Source of the DNA: a bacterium
Lineage (GTDB): Bacteria > Actinomycetota > Aquicultoria > Aquicultorales > Aquicultoraceae
Direction of reading: 5' to 3'
Assembly: GCA_902810715.1 (NCBI GenBank)
Contig: CADDYS010000001.1
Coordinates: 62,001 to 126,000, forward strand
Length of the DNA: 64,000 bases
This document shows, piece after piece, positions 18,466 through 26,069 of this stretch (within the stretch, counting starts at the first letter, position 1; each line of letters opens with the position of its first letter). The position numbers were made by a program, and so were the translations under genes. The notes under the pieces are model-generated. The model was not told the origin of the DNA. It saw nothing but the letters and a program-made list of their open reading frames with translations, and did no database searches.

Positions 18466-18504
18466 TGAGCTGTCAGCCGTGAGCTATGAGCTAATACGGA
18501 GGTA
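18466..18504 (+). repeat. GAGCT-rich repeat abutting a ribosome-binding site (copy 1)
   Basis: Degenerate short repeats gtgagctgtcagccgtgagctatgagctaat run straight into the ribosome-binding site GGAGG of the ACT-domain gene. The closing word gagctaat plus two bases plus GGAGG is shared with sites at 38022-38038 and, on the minus strand, 60527-60545. Confidence 0.65.
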
Positions 18505-18508
18505 TTTT

Positions 18509-18940
18509 ATGAAAGCTACACAATTATCTGTATTTCTAGAGAACAAAGAAGGCCGTCTGGCCGATGTGACAAAGATTCTTGCCGAGAACGATATTAATAT
18601 AAGGGCTCTTTTTATTGCAGATACATCCGATTTTGGTATCTTGCGCATGATAGTAGATAAGCCCAAGAAGGCTGTCGATATTCTAAAAGAAAACCAATTT
18701 ACGGTGAATGAGACCGATGTAGTGGCGGTTGAGCTACTTGATAAACCCGGAAGTCTCGCAAAGGTTCTGGGTGTTCTAAACGATAACAGCTTAAACATCG
18801 AGTATCTTTATTGTTTCTTAGACACAGAGCGAAATGCAGCCGTTGACGTAATGCGCATAGAAGACATCGGAAGGGCTATCGATATCCTACAGGGCGCAGG
18901 GGTTAAATTGCTAAGCGGCGCCGATCTGCACGAGCTGTAA
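18509..18940 (+). CDS. Tandem ACT-domain protein
   Basis: A 143-residue protein of two ACT domains (about 1-68 and 70-143), each with the strand-turn-helix start (ENKEGRLADVTKIL and LDKPGSLAKVLGVL). ACT domains bind amino acids as regulatory ligands. Start at ATG 18509, which has GGAGG 6 nt upstream; upstream in-frame codons cover repeat DNA and are not part of the protein. The position after paaK suggests that it senses an aromatic amino acid or regulates aryl-CoA metabolism; this is inference. Confidence 0.86.
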   Translation: MKATQLSVFLENKEGRLADVTKILAENDINIRALFIADTSDFGILRMIVDKPKKAVDILKENQFTVNETDVVAVELLDKPGSLAKVLGVLNDNSLNIEYLYCFLDTERNAAVDVMRIEDIGRAIDILQGAGVKLLSGADLHEL

Positions 18941-18997
18941 ATACCAACAAGCTGGTGTAATATTGGCTATTAAGGTAAGGGTGACCAGGGGGATTTT

Positions 18998-19534
18998 ATG
19001 CCGTACAAGATTGGTAATACCGAAATACTTATAGAGCAGGGTGATATTACCGACGCCGAAGTCGAGGCGGTTGTAAATCCTGCAAACAACCAACTTTATA
19101 TGGGGGCCGGAGTTGCCGGGGCATTGAAGAAACGGGGTGGCCGGGACATTGAGGATGAGGCCGTAAAGAAAGCTCCGGTAGAGGTCGGGTCTGCCATAAT
19201 AACCTCGGCAGGCAAGTTGAGGGCGAGTTATGTAATCCATGCCGCCGTTATGGGTATTGATCTGATTACCGACGCAGAAAAGATTAGAAACGCAACACTT
19301 TCAGCCTTAAGTATCGCCGAGGAAATCGGCATAAAAAGCGTAGCGTTTCCGGCCCTTGGGACAGGAATCGGCGGTTTTCCCTATAACGAGGCGGCTCGCG
19401 TCATGTATCGGATCATTAAGGAACACTTAGACGGCAGTAACAGCTCTCTCGAGCGAATCTTGTTCGTTCTCTTTGGGTATGAGGCCTACAACGAGTTTTT
19501 GAACAGAGCCGAGAAGGACTTTGGAAATGGATAG
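18998..19534 (+). CDS. Macro domain protein (ADP-ribose processing)
   Basis: A 178-residue macro domain with the expected loops: QGDITDAEVEAVVNPAN at the N-terminus, GAGVAGAL for the diphosphate loop, and FPALGTGIGGFP for the catalytic loop. Such proteins hydrolyse or bind ADP-ribose, O-acetyl-ADP-ribose or ADP-ribosylated targets. The ATG at 18998 follows AGGGGG. Its end overlaps the next gene, a nicotinate phosphoribosyltransferase, by 8 bp, which links it to NAD turnover. Confidence 0.92.
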   Translation: MPYKIGNTEILIEQGDITDAEVEAVVNPANNQLYMGAGVAGALKKRGGRDIEDEAVKKAPVEVGSAIITSAGKLRASYVIHAAVMGIDLITDAEKIRNATLSALSIAEEIGIKSVAFPALGTGIGGFPYNEAARVMYRIIKEHLDGSNSSLERILFVLFGYEAYNEFLNRAEKDFGNG

Positions 19535-20702
19535 GCTGTTTCATACGGCGACCGAGCAGGAAATAAAATCCGGCGAGATTACAGACGTCTATTTTATCCG
19601 GGATAAAAAAATCCTGGAGGCAAAGGGAATCAGAAAACAAGTATTGGGAGAAACAGTAGCGCACGGGCTCCCGCAATCCTGGCCGTGGGCAGTATTTGCC
19701 GGGGTTGAAGAGGTGGCCCACCTCTACGAAAATGTCGATGTCGATGTGGATACCCTGGACGAGGGAACGCTTTTTAAAGCGGAGGATGTGGTATTAACCG
19801 TAGGCGGCATATACACCGACTTCGCCGTCTATGAAACGGCTATGCTTGGACTGATATGCCAGGCGTCGGGTATTGCAACAAGAGCCGCTAAATGTAAGCT
19901 GGCCGCCGGCGAGCGCCAGGTGATTAGCTTTGGCGCAAGGCGGATGCACCCGGCCTTAAGCCCCATGATCGAGCGAAACGCTTATATCGGCGGCTGTGAC
20001 GGTGTGGCGGTGACTAAAAGCGCGGAACTCATCGGCATACAACCGTCCGGTACGATGCCGCACGCGCTCATCCTGGTTTTTGAGGATCAGGTAGCCGCGT
20101 TTAAGGCCTTCGACGAGGTAATTGACCCTTCGGTAAAAAGGGTCGCGCTGATCGACACATTCGAGGACGAGAAGTTTGGTGCACTGACGGCGATTCGTGC
20201 ATTAGGCGATCACCTTTATGCGGTGAGACTGGATACGCCGGCTTCAAGAAGAGGCAACTTTCTTAAAATAATGCAGGAAGTCAGATGGGAGCTCGACTTA
20301 AGAGGCTTTAAAAACGTAAAGATATTTGCAAGTGGAGGCCTCGACGATGAAAAGATCGCACACCTAAACGAGTATGCGGATGCTTACGGCGTGGGCACAT
20401 ACATAAGCTCCGCCCCGGTCGTGGATTTTTCCTTTGACCTGATCCAGGTGTCCGGGAAACCGTTTGCAAAGCGCGGTAAGATGTCGGGCGCAAAGCAACT
20501 CTGGCGGTGTGAGCGGTGCCTTACATCAGAACTTACTCCAAAAGACGAGAAACCCGCGGAGCCCTGCATATGCGGCGGTGAGTGGGTTGCAATGTTAAAA
20601 CCGCTTGTGAGGGCGGGGAAGATTGTGCGGGATCTTCCAACCGCTAAAGAAATCCGCGAATATGTATTATACCAGCTTGGCCAGCTTAAAAAGATACTTT
20701 AA
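19527..20702 (+). CDS. pncB: Nicotinate phosphoribosyltransferase
   Basis: A 391-residue NAPRTase-like enzyme that joins nicotinate and PRPP to give nicotinate mononucleotide in NAD salvage. It has the conserved SFGARRMHPA, a phosphate-binding ASGGLDDEKIAHL and the DTPASRRG loop. The C-terminus has four cysteines (CERC and CICGG) resembling a zinc ribbon, as in archaeal-type members. ATG 19527 is chosen over TTG 19521 because AAGGA lies 8 nt before the ATG but only 2 nt before the TTG. Translation overlaps the macro gene. Confidence 0.87.
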   Translation: MDRLFHTATEQEIKSGEITDVYFIRDKKILEAKGIRKQVLGETVAHGLPQSWPWAVFAGVEEVAHLYENVDVDVDTLDEGTLFKAEDVVLTVGGIYTDFAVYETAMLGLICQASGIATRAAKCKLAAGERQVISFGARRMHPALSPMIERNAYIGGCDGVAVTKSAELIGIQPSGTMPHALILVFEDQVAAFKAFDEVIDPSVKRVALIDTFEDEKFGALTAIRALGDHLYAVRLDTPASRRGNFLKIMQEVRWELDLRGFKNVKIFASGGLDDEKIAHLNEYADAYGVGTYISSAPVVDFSFDLIQVSGKPFAKRGKMSGAKQLWRCERCLTSELTPKDEKPAEPCICGGEWVAMLKPLVRAGKIVRDLPTAKEIREYVLYQLGQLKKIL

Positions 20703-20716
20703 CCCATTATCCATAG

Positions 20717-20741
20717 AAAGAAGCCCTATTGCTTCTTTATT
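20717..20741 (+). terminator. Weak terminator after pncB
   Basis: Perfect 8-bp stem aaagaagc / gcttcttt (20717-20724, 20731-20738) with a 6-nt loop, followed by a short AT-rich tract. Low GC content makes it a weak terminator. Confidence 0.4.
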
Positions 20742-20747
20742 CTACCC

Positions 20748-20775
20748 TTGAAATGTTTGGCATGGCAGTTAGAAT
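20748..20775 (+). promoter_or_regulatory. Possible sigma-A promoter of dacA
   Basis: TTGAAA (20748-20753), 16-bp spacer, TAGAAT (20770-20775). A start near 20782 would leave a leader of only about 11 nt before the ATG at 20793. Confidence 0.35.
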
Positions 20776-20792
20776 ATTTTTAGGGGGGATAG

Positions 20793-21956
20793 ATGAAGCG
20801 GCTGGTTTCAATTGTCATAGCCTTAGTTTTTATATTGGCCGCATGTATCCCTGCGACTGCGGTTGCCCGGACGGGAAAAGGTTCAACCGGGCCGCCATCT
20901 TTGAATGCTCCCTCCGCCATCTTGATCAACGCTAAAACCGGTGATGTGCTCTGGCAAAAAAATCCCGACGATAAAAAGCCAATGGCAAGCACAACAAAAA
21001 TAATGACCGCGATCTTGGCAATAGAGAACAGATCACTCGGTGAGACGGTTACCGTAAACGGTGACGTCGTGAGCATCAGCGGAAATGGATTGGAGCTGAC
21101 CCCCGGCGAGCAGATAAGGCTTGAAGATCTCCTTTACGCATTGTTGTTAAACTCTGCCAACAACGCGGCGGTGGCAATCGCGGATTATATCGACGGCTCA
21201 CTCCCTAAGTTTATCGAGAGGATGAACGCAAAGGCTAAAGAGTTAGGAGCGGCAAACACCAATTACACCAGCCCGCATGGGCTGGTGGATGAGGACGAGC
21301 AGGGCTTGATCATACACTTCTCAACCGCGCGCGACCTTGCAACGATTGCCAGGTACGCGATGAGAAACAAAACATTTGCAACCATAGTCGGCACAAAGCA
21401 GCGAACGCTCAATAAAGACCCTGCTAAACCAATCAACATAGTGAATCGAAACAGGCTCCTCTGGACCTGCCCCGGTGCAAACGGCGTTAAAACCGGGTAT
21501 ACCAACGACGCAGGGCGCTGCCTGGTCGCCTCAGCACAGCGCGAAGGAGTCTCTCTTATAACTGTCATCCTAGGGGAGAAATCGGAAGACGCTATTTTCA
21601 AGGAGTCCGCAACCCTTCTGGATTACGGCTTTAGTCTTTATGAGAAGAAGAGGTTGATATTTAAGGATGTCATATATAAGACGGTTAAACTAAGTTACGG
21701 CAAGAAGGTAAACCTTTCCGCGTCATCTGATGTCGATGCTGTTATCAAACGCACGGTAAAAATAAACGTAAAGATAGATATAAAACCAAACATCCGCATA
21801 CCCATTAAAAAAGGTACAGCACTGGGCAAGATCAGTATATTACAATCCGGAAAACCGGTCGCAACCTCATCTCTCGTAGCAGATGAGACTATCCCAAAAC
21901 CAAGTTTCTGGGAGATCATAAGTTTTTACTGGAGACGACTCTTAGGCAAGGTATAG
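20793..21956 (+). CDS. dacA: D-alanyl-D-alanine carboxypeptidase (peptidase S11)
   Basis: A 387-residue penicillin-binding protein of the PBP5 class that trims the terminal D-alanine of peptidoglycan side chains. An N-terminal signal (1-28) is followed by the catalytic triad of motifs: SxxK as STTK (about 66-69), SxN as SAN (about 128) and KTG in GVKTGYTNDAG. A beta-rich C-terminal domain ends in an amphipathic helix (FWEIISFYWRRLL) that would anchor the enzyme to the membrane. The signal also contains LAAC, a lipobox-like word, so a lipid anchor is possible. The ATG at 20793 follows a strong GGGGGGA site. Confidence 0.92.
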   Translation: MKRLVSIVIALVFILAACIPATAVARTGKGSTGPPSLNAPSAILINAKTGDVLWQKNPDDKKPMASTTKIMTAILAIENRSLGETVTVNGDVVSISGNGLELTPGEQIRLEDLLYALLLNSANNAAVAIADYIDGSLPKFIERMNAKAKELGAANTNYTSPHGLVDEDEQGLIIHFSTARDLATIARYAMRNKTFATIVGTKQRTLNKDPAKPINIVNRNRLLWTCPGANGVKTGYTNDAGRCLVASAQREGVSLITVILGEKSEDAIFKESATLLDYGFSLYEKKRLIFKDVIYKTVKLSYGKKVNLSASSDVDAVIKRTVKINVKIDIKPNIRIPIKKGTALGKISILQSGKPVATSSLVADETIPKPSFWEIISFYWRRLLGKV

Positions 21957-22043
21957 TGAGATTCAATTCAATAATATAAAAATAATGTTTGAGCAAATAT
22001 TTGGTGTAATTAACGGTGTAGAAGCTCCGAATAGGAGGGTTGA

Positions 22044-22919
22044 ATGAAGGTCATCGAGACAAATAAACTAACAAAATACTATGGTAAAGCAAGAGGAATC
22101 ATCGATGTGGACCTCGGTATTGAAAAAGGGGAACTCTTCGGCTTTATCGGACCCAACGGTGCGGGCAAATCGACTACGATTCGTATTCTCTTATCATTGA
22201 TTTACCCGACCAGCGGTAGCGCCAAGATACTTGGAAAAGATGTAGTCGAATTTGGAGCTGAAATCAAGCAGGATATCGGATATTTACCGTCCGAGGTTTT
22301 TTACTATGACAATATGAAGGTAAAAGATCTGCTGAATTATTCCGCAAGCTTCTATAAGAAAGACTGCTCAAAGAGAATACAGGAATTGGTCGAAATTATG
22401 GATCTCGATACAAGTAAAAGAATCGATGACCTTTCCTATGGCAACAAGAAAAAGGTGGGAATAGTACAGGGATTATTGCATAATCCGAAGCTGATAATCC
22501 TCGACGAGCCTACAGGCGGCCTTGATCCTCTGATGCAGCAAAAATTCTTTAATTTACTAAAAGAGGAGAACAACAAAGGAGTCACGATACTACTCTCTTC
22601 TCACATCTTAAGCGAAGTCCAGAGGCTATGCGATAGGGTGGCGATCATTAAAGAGGGCAGGATCGTCAACGTAGAGAAAATGAGCGATTTAGCAAAGAGC
22701 AATTACAGTAGATTCAAGCTTGAATTGAGAAATCCTATTGAGGAAGGTCTCTTTACTCTCGACGGTGTGAGCGGATTGAAGATAGAAAATAATTCGGTCA
22801 GCTTCATGTTCAAAGGAGATATTAATACAGTCACAAAAATAATTGCCTCAATAGATCTATTGACACTATGGGTCGAAGAACCGGACCTTGAAGACATTTT
22901 TCTGCACTATTACGAATAG
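22044..22919 (+). CDS. ABC transporter ATP-binding protein
   Basis: A 291-residue ATPase. Walker A is GPNGAGKST (about 37-45), the signature is LSYGNKKKVGI (about 132-142; the usual LSGGQ is relaxed to LSYGN), Walker B with the catalytic Glu is LIILDEPTGGLDP, and the switch His lies in SSHILSEV. A C-terminal extension of about 80 residues is usual for exporters with ABC-2 permeases. The ATG at 22044 follows AGGAGGG. The two downstream permease genes complete an exporter; its substrate is unknown, with bacitracin- or lantibiotic-type efflux as possibilities. Confidence 0.92.
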   Translation: MKVIETNKLTKYYGKARGIIDVDLGIEKGELFGFIGPNGAGKSTTIRILLSLIYPTSGSAKILGKDVVEFGAEIKQDIGYLPSEVFYYDNMKVKDLLNYSASFYKKDCSKRIQELVEIMDLDTSKRIDDLSYGNKKKVGIVQGLLHNPKLIILDEPTGGLDPLMQQKFFNLLKEENNKGVTILLSSHILSEVQRLCDRVAIIKEGRIVNVEKMSDLAKSNYSRFKLELRNPIEEGLFTLDGVSGLKIENNSVSFMFKGDINTVTKIIASIDLLTLWVEEPDLEDIFLHYYE

Positions 22920-22932
22920 AGATGGTGACACG

Positions 22933-23730
22933 ATGAACATGCTCATGCACGAACTGAGACAAAATCAAAAAACGACAATAATATGGACTTTATCGCTTGT
23001 CGCAGGAGCCGCGTTATACTTATCTTTGTTTCCTGCATTCGCTAACGAAACAGCGGCCTTACGGAAAATTCTCGAGGGTTATCCACCAGACTTCAGAAAA
23101 GCGTTGGGAATAACCATCGACAGCTTTGCATCGATATCGGGTTTTTACTCGTTTATTATAGCGTTCATAATGCTAGCCGGTTCGATACAGGCGATGATTC
23201 TCGGAACGTCGATTGTCTCCAAGGAAGAACGCGGAAAGACCGCCGAATTTCTGCTGACTAAGCCTGTGCACAGGTCACAGATTCTAACCGCAAAACTTGT
23301 GGCGGCGCTGATACTCATCCTAATCACAAACGTCGTTTACATGATTTCTGTTCCACTACTACTAAACGCTATTGCTGGCGCTACAATTGCTCTTAAAACA
23401 TTTCTGTTATTATCACTGACGCTGTTTTTTGTTCAGCTATTCTTTCTGGGATTAGGGTTTTTGATTTCTGTGTCGGCTCCTAAGATCAGGTCTGTTTTGG
23501 CCGTGTCTTTAACAACAGTTTTCGGTTTCTACACAGCCGGTATTCTCGATTCGATTATCGGCAATACTGCGATCAGGTATTTAACACCGTTCAAATATTT
23601 TGACTTTTCATACATAGTAAAGAATGGTTCATACGAAATAAGGTTTATGGTTATCGAAGTAGTCATTCTGATATTGGCTATTACGACCAGCTATTACATC
23701 TATATGAAGAGAGATATTCGCTCGACATAA
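22933..23730 (+). CDS. ABC-2 type permease (first)
   Basis: A 265-residue membrane protein with six predicted helices and the typical long cytoplasmic loop after helix 2 (SKEERGKTAEFLLTKPVHR). The ATG at 22933 is preferred over an upstream in-frame ATG at 22888, because the extra 15 residues lie inside the ATPase gene and would be unusual before MNMLMHELRQN. It is a paralogue of the next gene (same loop motif), so the pair probably forms a heterodimeric permease. Confidence 0.86.
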   Translation: MNMLMHELRQNQKTTIIWTLSLVAGAALYLSLFPAFANETAALRKILEGYPPDFRKALGITIDSFASISGFYSFIIAFIMLAGSIQAMILGTSIVSKEERGKTAEFLLTKPVHRSQILTAKLVAALILILITNVVYMISVPLLLNAIAGATIALKTFLLLSLTLFFVQLFFLGLGFLISVSAPKIRSVLAVSLTTVFGFYTAGILDSIIGNTAIRYLTPFKYFDFSYIVKNGSYEIRFMVIEVVILILAITTSYYIYMKRDIRST

Positions 23731-23750
23731 CTATTTTTAAGAGGCCTTAT

Positions 23751-24545
23751 ATGAATATCGTTTTAAGAGAATTAAAAGCGCATATGAAGTCTTTGATCGC
23801 GTGGTCGGTCGGGATGTTCTTCTTAGTATTGCTCGGCATGGTAAAATATTCAGGCTTTGCCGCCTCAGGCCAGTCGGCAAACGACCTGTTTAAGGGACTT
23901 CCTACTCTTGCAGCATTGTTTGGCGTGCAGAGCGTGGATCTGACGACGGCTATAGGGTTTTATTCGGTTTTGTTTTTATATATTTTAGTGATGACGTCCA
24001 TACATGCTTCATTGCTCGGGGCAGAGATAATTTCTAAAGAAGAACAAGATAAGACTGCCGAGTTTCTGTTCGCAAAACCGGTTACCAGGAAACACGTAGT
24101 TACATCCAAACTGCTTGCATCATTCATAAATATTTTAATACTTAATCTGGCGACGCTTGTGTCATCAGTTACTGTTGTAGCTGCATATAACAAAGGGGAG
24201 TCGGCGACATCGACCATCCTTCTTTTAATGGTCGGGATGTTTTTTGTTCAACTCATATTCTTATCAATCGGGATGGCTGCAGCCGCAATATCTAAAAAGC
24301 CCAAGCTCGCGGCGCCTGCAGCAACTAGTTTATTGCTTGCCACATTCTTTCTCTCTTTGTGGCTGGATATCACAAGTAAGCTTCCCGACCTCAAATATCT
24401 GACGCCATTCAAATATTTTGAAGCTAAAACCATAATCAATAATGCCACGTTAAACCCGCTTTATATTATAATTTCCCTAGGCATTATTGCTGTGATGTTG
24501 ATAGCTGCTTATTTCCGTTACAGCAGTAGAGACCTAAGCATCTGA
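23751..24545 (+). CDS. ABC-2 type permease (second)
   Basis: A 264-residue permease related to its upstream neighbour. The cytoplasmic loop SKEEQDKTAEFLFAKPVTR and the late LKYLTPFKYF motif are shared with that gene, which indicates an old gene duplication. It has six hydrophobic segments. The ATG at 23751 has only an AAGAGG purine stretch upstream. It ends the exporter operon. Confidence 0.86.
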   Translation: MNIVLRELKAHMKSLIAWSVGMFFLVLLGMVKYSGFAASGQSANDLFKGLPTLAALFGVQSVDLTTAIGFYSVLFLYILVMTSIHASLLGAEIISKEEQDKTAEFLFAKPVTRKHVVTSKLLASFINILILNLATLVSSVTVVAAYNKGESATSTILLLMVGMFFVQLIFLSIGMAAAAISKKPKLAAPAATSLLLATFFLSLWLDITSKLPDLKYLTPFKYFEAKTIINNATLNPLYIIISLGIIAVMLIAAYFRYSSRDLSI

Positions 24546-24611
24546 TTTGATGAGATGAACGATAGGCATTATTACCCTCTAAGGATAGAAATTGCAATAT
24601 GGGAAGCATAA

Positions 24612-24701
24612 ACTAGTGCAGCGTCAATCGTACTTTTGTGTGTCATTGCGAACGAAGTGAAGCAATGACACCACCTAATTTATGGTTGATGAAGTGCTAG
24701 T
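24612..24701. repeat. 90-bp element related to the composite repeat, with nested GTCATTGC palindrome
   Basis: The gap 24546-24857 holds no gene. This part begins actagtgcagcgtcaa and ends gaagtgctagt, and its 90-bp length equals the core of the elements at 14126 and 45851. A perfect 10-bp inverted repeat, gtgtcattgc (24640-24649) / gcaatgacac (24662-24671), sits inside and belongs to the GTCATTGC family. It appears to be one repeat nested in another. Confidence 0.6.
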
Positions 24702-24760
24702 AGTAAAAACATAAAAATACCGAATTCGGAAAGTTAATAAAAAAATTCTATGCCCTTACA

Positions 24761-24794
24761 GAACCGGACGTGAACCTCTCGGCTCATCCGGCTC
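24761..24794 (-). ncRNA. Isolated group II intron domain V
   Basis: On the minus strand the 34-nt sequence has every landmark of domain V: it opens GAGCCGG, carries the AGC triad, an 8-bp lower helix (GAGCCGGA with TCCGGTTC), a 2-nt CG bulge, a 6-bp upper helix and a GAGA tetraloop. No reverse transcriptase ORF is found in the transglycosylase gene that lies on its 5' side, and the following bases do not form a clear domain VI. It is best read as a relic of an intron 3' end. Confidence 0.75.
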
Positions 24795-24857
24795 TTATTA
24801 GCGGCGGTAGCAGCAGAGAGGGGTGGGGAGTGGGACGTCAAACGTTCCCTCTGTTAA

Positions 24858-25862
24858 TTACTTTGCCATTGCTAAAATTGAGCGTACGTAATTTATGGTC
24901 TCTCTGTACGGGGGGATACCGCCGTATTTCTTAACTGCCCCCGGCCCGGCATTATAGGCTGCAAGAGCAAGATCCCATCTGGCAAAGGTTTTGTATTGGT
25001 CACTCAAGAACCTTGCGCCAAGATCAAGCTGTATAGCTGGTGAATTTTTGAAGGTCTCCACATCATAGCCCATGGCTGTGATATTAAACGGCATTACCTG
25101 GGTTAATCCGATCGCACCGGCACTAGAATACGACTTATAATCCCAGCCGGATTCTTGGTTAATAAGTGCAAAAAATATCTTTTGTGGGATGCCGTATTTT
25201 TGTGCGGCGGCTAAGGCTTGTTCGCGGATTGAGGGTGGCTGGCCTGGTGTTGGGTTTACTACAGATGCTGCCATAGTACCTGTAGCGGTTGTTTCAGTTG
25301 TTATAGCTGTTGCCGTTGTTTTGTATGCTACAGGTGCCATTAATGGCAGTGGCGTTAAGGTTGTCTCAATTGGTATAGTTTCGGTTGCCACAGGTGATAG
25401 AGATGTTGTTGTATCAACCGAGATAGTTGGGGTTGCTTCTGCGGTTGAGCTAGTTTCAGCTCTAAAATAGGGACAGCCCTTTGCTGGCCCTATTACAGAT
25501 ATTCTTTCCATCATTGTAATCATCGTGCCCGTTTCAGCCGTTTTTGTTGCCTCAACTGACGCGGTTGCCTCAGCTGTCATAGTCGTTGCTGTTGTCTCGG
25601 GTGTTTCGGTCGTTGCCGCTGTTTCGTATGCTACAGGCGCCATTAATGGCAGTGGCGTTAAGGTTGTCTCAATTGGTATAGTTTCGGTTGCCACAGGTGA
25701 TAGAGATGTTGTTGTATCAACCGAGATGGTTGAAGTTGCTTCCGTTGTTACTTTTCTGGGGAGCTCAGCTTTAACATCCTGCTGTACGATCATCCAGATA
25801 AGAAAGCTTAAACCTAAGCCAATGACGAACCTACCAAAGAGCCAAGTTATTTTCTTAATCAT
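24858..25862 (-). CDS. Lytic transglycosylase (SLT domain) with duplicated Thr-rich linker
   Basis: A 334-residue envelope protein. An N-terminal membrane/signal segment (about 9-26) is followed by a Thr/Ala/Pro-rich linker of about 180 residues, then a C-terminal SLT domain (about 215-334) with catalytic Glu in NQESGW, AIGLTQVMP, and AYNAGPGAV. It cleaves peptidoglycan glycan strands. The linker contains two near-identical blocks (SVDTTTSLSPVATE through PLMAPVAY) encoded by a 303-bp-offset direct repeat. The start at 25862 has AAGGAGGG upstream on the minus strand. The linker probably spans the cell wall. Confidence 0.88.
   Translation of the reverse strand: MIKKITWLFGRFVIGLGLSFLIWMIVQQDVKAELPRKVTTEATSTISVDTTTSLSPVATETIPIETTLTPLPLMAPVAYETAATTETPETTATTMTAEATASVEATKTAETGTMITMMERISVIGPAKGCPYFRAETSSTAEATPTISVDTTTSLSPVATETIPIETTLTPLPLMAPVAYKTTATAITTETTATGTMAASVVNPTPGQPPSIREQALAAAQKYGIPQKIFFALINQESGWDYKSYSSAGAIGLTQVMPFNITAMGYDVETFKNSPAIQLDLGARFLSDQYKTFARWDLALAAYNAGPGAVKKYGGIPPYRETINYVRSILAMAK
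25323..25437. repeat. Direct repeat unit A within the transglycosylase linker
   Basis: About 115 bp starting gtatgctacaggtgcc are nearly identical to 25626-25740, offset 303 bp (101 codons). Only scattered substitutions separate the two, so the duplication is recent or kept alike by recombination. Confidence 0.9.
25626..25740. repeat. Direct repeat unit B within the transglycosylase linker
   Basis: Second copy of the 115-bp direct repeat, in frame with the first. Unequal recombination between the two would shorten or lengthen the linker by 101 residues without a frameshift. Confidence 0.9.
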
Positions 25863-26069
25863 AGGCCCTCCTTCTTTTTAGGAGAACTGCCTCAACAATC
25901 TTGCAGCCCTCATCATTTAAGGAATTGATAGCAAGCAGAAATGCCGAACGGCATTCCCAGAAATAACCACTACCTTGAATAAAATAGCCTGACTTGTAGC
26001 AAGATTCAAGATATAACCAGTGGGTTACTAAGCGGTTGTTAAAGCTCAGGGCTGGTAAATCGAAGATAT

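Noticed and set aside
24546-24857. Intact group II intron
   Set aside because: Only domain V is recognisable; there is no reverse transcriptase and no clear domain VI or 5' end.
25323-25740. CRISPR-like array
   Set aside because: Only two long direct repeats, in frame within a protein linker, without spacer structure.
25189-25881. Two + strand frames with Val-rich repeats opposite the transglycosylase
   Set aside because: They mirror the Thr-rich duplicated linker on the minus strand and have no independent features.
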